DNA of 64,000 bases from Nymphalis io (lineage: Eukaryota > Arthropoda > Insecta > Lepidoptera > Nymphalidae), in contig NC_065908.1 of assembly GCF_905147045.1 (NCBI RefSeq), positions 5,146,001-5,210,000 on the forward strand. Reading direction: 5' to 3'. The notes under the pieces were generated by a model. It was not told the origin of the DNA, ran no database searches, and worked only from the letters and a program-made list of their open reading frames with translations. Below are positions 57,169 through 64,000 of the stretch, piece after piece (the stretch's first letter is position 1; every line of letters begins with the position of its first letter). A program made the position numbers and the translations under genes.

Positions 57169-57205
57169 AAAAACAAGCTTGATTTAAACAATCAAGCTTG
57201 TTTTT
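57169..57205. repeat. Perfect 16-bp hairpin
   Basis: aaaaacaagcttgatt (57169-57184) and aatcaagcttgttttt (57190-57205) are exact reverse complements with loop taaac. Downstream, aaaccaaatttttg occurs twice, near 57219 and 57249. Confidence 0.95.
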
Positions 57206-57830
57206 GGATTATTTAAAAACCAAATTTTTGTAAATCCACTATTTATTTAAACCAAATTTTTGAATATAAAGTTAGGTTACGTAAATGAAAGTTGTATACA
57301 TTATGTACTCACGGCCACACCTGCGTACGAATTTAATTGGCTCCTAGAGGTCGGGCTAATTAGAACAAAACGTACGTCACACCAAACCAATGAAGGCCAA
57401 CCTATTATTTTAAGACCATAGAACAAAAAAATTGGAAATTCCATTAATGATTGCTATAGACAAAAAACAATTTTCGAAATTGAAATTGAATTATAAGTCT
57501 AGTACGTAAGTCCAATACGTAACTAGTTCAAGAGATAACAAAACCAGATCTAACCGATTAACACGTTATAAGATCTTAATGCTAAATAATAGTTAATATA
57601 TCTACTAACATAGTTTTTAAGCTTGTAACTAACTCTATATTTATCTGTTAATAAACATTTATTATTATTATTATTATTATTAATGAAATTGATTAACAGA
57701 CTGATAAATAAATTGGAGCGTAATGAGTTAGTATGCATGTATGGGTTAAGTTGATATGACACTCATGTCACTATTATTATTTTATACATTGATCTGCAAA
57801 AATGAAATATTTAAATGTATATACATTGTT
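57206..57830. other. AT-rich stretch with (ATT)n
   Basis: An (ATT)8 microsatellite lies at about 57658-57682. The part 57305-57415 is GC-richer but unrecognised. No gene seen. Confidence 0.5.
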
Positions 57831-58226
57831 GACTGCCTCGTTGGTTTAGTGGCTTGATGTAAGGCCGCAGACCCCGAGGTCCTGGGTTCAATTCCCAGGT
57901 CGGGCCAATAAAAAAAGTTATTGGGTTTTTCTGTCAGAAAATTCTCAGTAGCAGCCCGAAGTCTGGAAATTGGAATGTGTACACTCCCGCGCCTTGGAAA
58001 GCATGTAAAGCCGTTGATCCTGCGCCTGAACTCTTTCCGATCATTCGGATTGCCGTTCCATCGAATTATGAGAAAAAGGGAATAGAGAGTGCACCTGTGT
58101 TTGCGCAAACACTTGTGCACTATAATATCTCCTGCGTAGTTGGCTAATCTCTCTTGAGATTAACCGACTACTAGCCGCCGTGGCCAAAATCGATCTGGAG
58201 AATACTACGATATATATATATTGTAA
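57831..58226 (+). mobile_element. SINE-3, full-length reference copy
   Basis: The tRNA-like head (57831-57903) has box A tggtttagtgg and a perfect T-arm, cctgg-gttcaattc-ccagg. The body includes ttattgggtttttctgtcag and ggaatagagagtgcacctgt and ends with the gccgccgtggcc block and a tail. tatatacattgt before and tatatatattgt after may be a diverged target duplication. It could still have Pol III promoter function. Open frames over it are artefacts. Confidence 0.97.
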
Positions 58227-58859
58227 TAAAGAAACCACTGTATGTTTAAGCAATAATATTTCATCAGTCCAATCCAACTATTGTATCCAGAACCTCGTGA
58301 TGTACCGCTTTATATTAATATATATATATTAGATTAAAAAAACTATTAAAAACTAAAGTCTTAAAAAACATGATTGACTATAAAAACAGAGACAATATAT
58401 TGATTTTATTCCGTTTTAAGAATGGTGGCACTTTTACGAAAATTCTTATTCTAAGGTCGGTTCCGATGATTATTACGCTCTATATAATTAAGCCTGTAAA
58501 CTGTTTTATATCAAGAAAATTGTGTTCCTTACCATTATGTTATTAAGAGAAACTGTTATAATGGTTGACAATTTTATCGCAAATTAATGGCTTCTATAAA
58601 GATTTTTTTTAACCTGCAATTAAAAAAATCTAAATGTAGTTATTTTTATTTTCAATCTTTCATTATGTTACTATAAAATAAGTGACTTAATAGACGACTA
58701 ATAATTATTTAATTTCATGAAAAAATGTATTAGATGTATTTTGTATATGTGTATATGTAATTAGTGTATATGAATCAAAATTAAAAAAGCTACCGTACAA
58801 ATCATGATCACGTGGAATGGTGACAATATATTTTTTAAAGTAAATTTTATGAATGCGCC
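58227..58859. other. AT-rich stretch, no gene seen
   Basis: The 118-codon minus-strand frame at 58705-59061 spans a SINE-2 fragment and an AT-rich repeat; it is lysine/isoleucine-rich with no domain and I do not call it a gene. Confidence 0.45.
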
Positions 58860-58917
58860 GTTGATGGTAAGTGATACCACTCATAAACATTGCCGCTGTA
58901 AGAAATATAAATTTTGA
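58860..58917 (-). mobile_element. SINE-2 fragment
   Basis: ccgttgatggtaagtgatac and cactcataaacattgccgct, then gtaagaaatata, match reversed SINE-2. Confidence 0.55.
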
Positions 58918-59025
58918 TGACTTTTTTGTGTGTTTTGTGATTGAATGATTTAGATTGGACCTCGTAGATGGCACTGGGATAGGCTTACAGGATTTTTTAA
59001 CAAAAAGTAATCGATAAATAAATGC

Positions 59026-59278
59026 TAATATTATAAAGAGACAAGATTTGATTTTTCGCATGTTTTTTTTCTAATTGATAAACTCAAAAACCGTTTTTTT
59101 TACTTACTAGTTTTACTATCAGTAAGTGATATAGGTTATATTTTATTTAAAAAATAAATATAGATTCCTACGTACATTACAATAATGTAACCCAAAATAC
59201 AAAATAATAATCCTATATAATATCTACTAAGATTGTGATAATGGTTCAACTCGGACGAGGTCAGGGCGAGCCGCTAGT
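59026..59278 (-). repeat. ctag-edge dispersed repeat
   Basis: On the minus strand it begins actagcggctcgccctgacc at 59278 and ends at about ctttataatatt. The plus-strand end reads gagccgctagt, so a Helitron-like CTAGT terminus is possible, but the base after it is A, not the expected T. Partial copies are at 51364 and 52592. Confidence 0.6.
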
Positions 59279-59624
59279 ACTAAATAAATACATAATTACA
59301 TATCACAGTTTATATTTATCTTAAATATTGAAAGTTATCTATTTACCTACCTAGTTTTAATAGTTGCAGTTTTTCCAGGTCATAAAATCCCTACGACATA
59401 CCCACTTCTTCCCCCGCAAATACTTGCTTTGTACAATCTTTTGTTGCAGAAAAGTCTCATGGTGTTCCATTTAGATGAGATTATGAGTAGGTAACTTGTT
59501 AAGCTCGACAGGTAAAGGGAAGTAGGCCACAGAATCAATCAAAATCGTTTTACCTTCGGAACCGAGATTTGGACCCCAATGGATATATTACGTGAACGTA
59601 CACTTATATATACTTATAAAATAT
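59279..59624. other. AT-rich stretch, no gene seen
   Basis: No recognisable feature. Confidence 0.5.
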
Positions 59625-59782
59625 GTAGGTGGACGGTTAGATGGTCTGGTGATAAGTGATGATTAATAGGTAGTCATTACCACCCATAAACATTGGCGCT
59701 GTAAGAAATATTAAGCATTACGTACATCGCCATGTGACAACAACCTTGGGAATTAAGATGTCATGTCCAAGTGTAAATGGAC
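59625..59782 (-). mobile_element. SINE-2 3' half, diverged
   Basis: tgtaggtggacggttagatg, attaccacccataaacattg, gcgctgtaagaaatattaag and caaccttgggaattaagatg are reversed SINE-2; the head half is missing. A short insertion with repeated gtgatgat words occurs near 59655. Confidence 0.77.
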
Positions 59783-60505
59783 ATGAAACATATTATAGTT
59801 TTAACAGATATCATATAATTAACGCTGTGGGGGGTACTCTTTTTTTAATTTGTCCGATTTCTTTATGTAAAAGGGACTTTGTCCATCGGTTGAAATATTT
59901 TGCGCAGTTATTTTTAGGAAGACAACGAGAATAATAACCGGCAAGATTTTTCCAACAACCTCAACAAACATCGTCATATTTCAGGCAATTTACATAAAAC
60001 AATAATACACCTAAGCATTCCCTATGAACTATTCCGTCCATTGTTGAAAACCGCATGAGAATCCGCTTAGCTATTTCTGTGTTTATCGCGTTCAGAAAGT
60101 CAGACAAACGCGATGGTGGACTTTGTTATATAATATTTTAATATTATTGTTAATTAATAAAGTATAATTATTCGCCTCACTACGACTCAATTGTAATTAA
60201 CTTTCAAAATTCATAATGGACTTTTAAGAGAATACCAATCGTTTTAAACGTACTACTACAAAAAGTATAGTGAATATTTTTTTATTAAGTGGTTAAGCGT
60301 TCCTGCTCAATCTCCGTTTGCCGGAGTCTGATGTAAAATAGCCTCTTTAATAAGCAACCTCAAGAATTTGGCTATTAAATGAAAACATTTTATTTTCAAA
60401 CCCGACTGGTGATATAATGACTAGCGCGTTCAAACAAAAACACGGTTTATAAAATAGACTAAACAACGCAAGCGTAAACTATCGTATGCTCGATGAAAAA
60501 TAAAT
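59783..60505. other. AT-rich stretch, no gene seen
   Basis: The 66-codon frame at 59734-59934 begins inside the SINE-2 and is not a gene. No other feature. Confidence 0.45.
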
Positions 60506-60666
60506 GTCCCACTGCTGAGCTAAGGCCTTCTTTTAAGGAGACGTTTTTGGAATATGTTCCAAAACGGGTCGCTAGATATCATATATGTACATGTTGTAGA
60601 TTTTCCTTCACCATCGAGCACGAGATGAATTATAAAAACAAATTAAATACATAAGAATTTAATGGA
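60506..60666 (-). mobile_element. SINE-1 with deleted middle
   Basis: aaatgtcccactgctgagct, aaggccttcttttaaggaga and later tccttcaccatcgagcacga, gatgaattataaaaacaaat are reversed SINE-1. The block between the 3' end and the cctcacgatg region is shortened, and the head is absent. Confidence 0.85.
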
Positions 60667-61077
60667 TATGAATTCTCGGCCTGCTTTACATCATATTAAC
60701 TTTCCATCATATGTGGAAAATATTTTCCATCTTATATCTAAAGATTTGAAATTAGATTATATTAATTTCTTTCGCAAATCCAGAAAATGAGGACATGTGT
60801 CCTTTGTGACAGTCTGTGAGATCCTTTATTTTAATGAAATTCGAGTTTCGAATTAAATTGGCTGTTGTTTCATTCATTCATGTTAATAGAATGATAAATA
60901 AACAATGTTTTTGTTTTTTTTAAAGTACTGTCCACGCGTTGGATCCACGAGAAATAGCCTGAATGAATAATTTATATAATTCCAAGTTTCAAGCAATTGG
61001 AAACTAGATCTACAGGTTCCAGATATTCGTTTCGATAAATAAAATTTATATTTATTATTTTTTTCTTATTTTCTGTT
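60667..61077. other. AT-rich stretch, no gene seen
   Basis: No recognisable feature. Confidence 0.5.
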
Positions 61078-61288
61078 TATAATTCATCTCGTGCTTTTCG
61101 GTGAAGGAAAACATCGTGAGGAAACCTGCATGTGTCTACTTTCTTCGAAATTCTGCCACATGTGTATTCAACCAACCCGCATTGGAGCAGCGTGGTGGAA
61201 TAAGCTCCAAACCTTCTCCTCAAATAGGGAGAGGAGGCCTTAGCCCAGCAGTGGGACATTTACAGGCCGTTACTTACTTACTTACTTT
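61078..61288 (+). mobile_element. SINE-1, 5' truncated, with (TTAC)n tail
   Basis: It begins in the body at ttataattcatctcgtgctt and ends ggacatttacaggccgttac followed by four ttac/actt units. All 210 bp are close to the family sequence, so the copy is young. Open frames over it are artefacts. Confidence 0.97.
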
Positions 61289-62049
61289 ATTATTTTTAAA
61301 TATTTGTTCATTCAATATTTATTTATTTAATTGATTTTCTGATTGCTTCTTTTTAAAGTAGTTTTCACCAGCCGTGACTATTCTCAAACTCACTTTGCAT
61401 CTCACTCGTGTAATAATCTAACCGACTTAAGGTGACACGCTATTTTTGATTCGTGTATCAATTAAATGCTATTATTATTAATGTCAATGTCACATATCAC
61501 TTTCTGACATTTAATGACCATAATTTTTATTGTAGCTTCATGTTCATAAAAAGATTTCAAGATACATTTCGCTAAATAAGTTACAATCTCTTATCATGAA
61601 ATGCCCAACGGAGTTAAATGCCCATCAAAGTTAAAATCTTTATACAATATAGAAGCGTTACACACTTACATATTGATTGTCAAAAATCTACAATCAGTTC
61701 ATAAATAAACGCTTCAGACATGTGAAGGTAACTCAGCAGATTTTTTTTTAATTATACAATTGTAGGATTCAGGGCAATCATAAAATTATATTTTTTTATT
61801 TCAAATGACTTGCAGACGATCCTTTCATTCCGAAGGTGTACAATCATCTAAAATGTCCTTGGTTTTTTAAATCATTTTGCACACAAAGGTAGCGAGCGTT
61901 CTTTAACGATTCTTTTAAATTTTACAATTATATATTACTCAACGTGTACTATAAGCCTTTTGTAAACGCATATACATCTTCAAAAAGAGACCTTGTGTAA
62001 ACGGATATTAGTTACAAGTTTATGCTTATTCCTAGAGTTAACATCCAGA
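61289..62049. other. AT-rich stretch, no gene seen
   Basis: No recognisable feature before the LINE. Confidence 0.5.
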
Positions 62050-63345
62050 AATCTGGATTTTTTTTATGATTTTGCAAACTTGTGTATATAACAGTGACAG
62101 TCATTATTATCTGAAGTGATATGCCAGGCGATGGAATTTTTCATTCCATACGCTGACGTATCACTAGATGGCAAAACTCCTAGGTGGTACAACGCTGAGT
62201 ACGCCGAAGCTGAGGCCCGTAAAAACTCAGAGTTTGTAGCGTGGGTAGCCCGCACCACCAAAGCTCCGGACATTACATCTAAGAAGAGAGCCTTTAACTC
62301 TGCTGCCAAGTCCTACAAGAAGGTTCTCAAGAAGGCTCGTTTCAATCGAACTAGACGTCTCGGGACTAGATTAGCTTCCTATCCCCGTGGTAGTAAAGCA
62401 TTTTGGTCCCTGTCCAAGTCGGTTGAGATGAACTTCTGTCGTTCATCGCTGCCTCCACTACTGAAGCCCGACGGATCGCTGGCCTTTACGGCAACAGAAA
62501 AGGCTAACTTGCTAGCGGCTCTGTTTGCCGGAAATTCACGTCTCGATGCGGGAAGTGCCTCACCGTCAAACATACCACCTTGCGACGCTATTATGCCAGA
62601 GATACAAATTCGCCAAAGAAAGGTTCTAAAAATTCTCAGCACCTTGAACGTGAATAAGGCCAGTGGCCCTGACGGGATTCCAGCAATAGTCCTGAGGTAT
62701 TGTGCACCTGAGTTGTCTCCTGTTCTAACACGCTTGTACCGCCTCTCTCTTAAATCCGCTCAAGTTCCTAAGGCTTGGAAGATTGCCAACGTATAACCTG
62801 TACCCAAGAAGAATAGTCGTGCCGACCCAACCAATTACAGGCCCATAGCAATCACCTCGATAGTTTGCAAAGGTTTGGAATGTGTATTGAACAACAAGCT
62901 CCTGGCGTACCTCGAAGAAAACGATGTCTTATCGGACCAGCAGTACGGCTTTCGTCGGAATCGGTCAATAGGAGATCTTTTAGTGTACGCTACCCACATC
63001 TTGGGCGAGGCCATGGACAAGTACGGTGAAGCGGTAGCCGTTTCACTTGACGTGTCCAAGGCTTTTGACCGGGTCTGGTATGAGGGCCTTCTGAGCGAGC
63101 TTCCTAGCTACGGGATACCTGTTGGCCTTTGCAACTGGATATCTGATTTCCTGAGATGACGATCGTATCGAGTTGTCCTAGATGGCTTCTCATCTGATCT
63201 AATGGCGATTAATGCCGGTGTTCCTCAGGGATAAATTCTCTCCGCTACACTCTTCCTGCTGCATATAAATAATCTGCTGAAACCCGGGATCTTTGGGTAC
63301 GCAGACGACAGCACTGTAACATCAACTTTCCATCAGGTGTGATAA
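62050..63345 (+). pseudogene. Jockey/CR1-like LINE ORF2, reverse transcriptase part
   Basis: This is the longest protein-like region of the window. One frame runs about 430 codons and is interrupted only by TAA at 62794-62796, TGA at 63157-63159 and TAA at 63232-63234, plus a TGA just after the homology ends. In order it shows the post-endonuclease linker (GKTPRWYNAEYAEAEARKNS near 62170), the RT finger motif NKASGPDGIP at 62653, a PTNYRPIAITS block near 62828, the palm SLDVSKAFDRVW at 63043-63078 with its first Asp, the GVPQG motif just before 63232, and the catalytic YADD at 63298-63309. The family normally has an endonuclease upstream and a thumb/C-terminus downstream; both are missing, the latter cut abruptly after 63340. 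GC content and codon use clearly differ from the AT-rich surroundings. It copies its own RNA into DNA in active relatives; this copy cannot. Confidence 0.92.
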
Positions 63346-63930
63346 CAGTCAAGCGCTAGCTTATATATTAAAAAAAATATACTATACAACAATGGAATGA
63401 TAAAGAATAAAGATTGAAAGAAACCGACTGTTATAAATTACAATAACTTAATTTCATTCGTATTAAAACCCAATAACAACAAAATTAAGATGGGTAAAAA
63501 ACGGCAAGTTGTTGATATAAACGTAAACCAACGCAATAAAAAACCTGGGTTTTAATTCGATTCGTAAACAAAAATAGTTATAATGAACATGATACATAAA
63601 AAATACATAAAATTATACATATAGACAGATTGAAAACCACGCGTTTTAAAGTCAAACAAATTTACTGACCGTTAGTGAATTAACGAAAAGTCCAACAATT
63701 TCATAGCAATATTCACAATCACCAAAATAATAAATATTTAATCAGTTAATTGTTTATTACTTACATTTGTATTACAAATAATACACTTTATTAATAACGC
63801 CTCGATAAATTTATATTAATAATTTATATATTTGCTGTAGTCATTTATTTGTTGCTTTTGTATTATTCATTATATTTATATTATCCATATTATCCAATGG
63901 ATCGCTTTGGACTTGCTGCTATTTCACACA
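63346..63930. other. AT-rich stretch, no gene seen
   Basis: No recognisable feature between the LINE cut-off and the microsatellite. Confidence 0.5.
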
Positions 63931-63931
63931 C

Positions 63932-63933
<2 letters not shown>

Positions 63934-63987
<54 letters not shown>
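63934..63987. repeat. (CA)n microsatellite
   Basis: About 27 uninterrupted CA units, preceded by cacacaccg and followed by ttcactcacggtg at the window end. A length-variable locus is expected. Confidence 0.97.
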
Positions 63988-63988
<1 letters not shown>

Positions 63989-64000
63989 TCACTCACGGTG

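Noticed and set aside
57831..57903. Genuine tRNA gene
   Set aside because: The tRNA-like sequence is the head of a repeat with a 300-bp body and recurs elsewhere (22527, 48020-48091). It is a SINE head.
58705..59061. 118-codon minus-strand frame
   Set aside because: It crosses a SINE-2 fragment and the end of a ctag-edge repeat, so it is a chimera of repeats rather than a gene.
62116..63159. Host gene encoding a reverse transcriptase-like protein
   Set aside because: Three in-frame stops, missing ends and typical LINE domain order identify it as a dead transposon copy.
1..64000. CRISPR array or bacterial operon
   Set aside because: No regularly spaced short direct repeats, no dense coding on one strand; SINE, LINE and microsatellite content shows an animal nuclear genome.
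1..64000. Endogenous viral sequence
   Set aside because: I looked for retroviral gag/pol order, capsid-like or DNA-virus gene blocks and saw none; the reverse transcriptase pieces are all of non-LTR type.

Overview
This 64 kb window looks like non-coding, repeat-dense insect DNA, most probably from a butterfly or moth. It is strongly AT-rich, contains no bacterial-style gene packing, and I found no host protein-coding exon I can defend. What is recognisable is a dense and mostly decayed set of transposable elements whose sequences are characteristic of Lepidoptera, especially nymphalid butterflies. The likeliest setting is intergenic space or a long intron.

Four SINE families recur on both strands and are named here by number. 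SINE-1 is about 310 bp, has a tRNA-like head beginning gccgagatggcc, ends ggacattcacaggctgttac, and resembles the butterfly Metulj type; 38226-38532 is the best copy. SINE-2 is about 295 bp, begins ggtggtagggctttgtgc and ends cttcctattctataaaaa, with a poly-A tail; the best copies are 6798, 23387, 42546 and 45891. SINE-3 is about 370-390 bp, has a tRNA-like head gactgcctcgttggt and a perfect T-arm; the best copies are 57831 and 47729. SINE-4 is about 275 bp, has a tRNA-like head gacgagccggttggc and an ATT-rich tail; the best copy is 56270. Strand is given with the head as 5' end and the simple-sequence tail as 3' end.

LINE remains come from at least three lineages: a Jockey/CR1-like reverse transcriptase (large single-frame piece at 62050-63345, C-terminal pieces at 10340, 21538 and 38568), an RTE-like 3' end (24478-25096) and a 3' end with a CCHC-type zinc knuckle (12859-13121). 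All are broken or truncated, so none can be autonomous. A less resolved group of dispersed repeats whose edge reads actagcgg(c/a)... or ccgcggctt... occurs at several points and is called the 'ctag-edge' group here.

The most interesting structure is at 29923-30438. It is a roughly 516-bp element bounded by 33-bp terminal inverted repeats and contains an 81-codon acidic open frame on the minus strand, interrupted upstream by one stop. I do not recognise it as a named family. Also notable are three inverted SINE pairs (5546-5902, 18785-19118, 30530-30812), a two-copy unknown repeat (11291 and 12082), a shared motif at 33338 and 35978, a GC-richer island at 38775-39125, and several strong hairpins.

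Layout: 0-10 kb scattered SINEs and palindromes; 10-13 kb LINE with a SINE at its 5' side, duplicated unknown repeat and a LINE tail; 13-24 kb old SINE-2 remnants; 24-26 kb microsatellite and RTE LINE; 28-31 kb fresh SINE-2, then the TIR element and an inverted SINE-1 pair; 34-39 kb SINE cluster of all ages; 40-51 kb sparse; 53-59 kb SINE-rich; 62-63.3 kb LINE; (CA)n at the right end. There is no gene system whose parts act together. No CRISPR array, rRNA, genuine tRNA gene or operon was seen.
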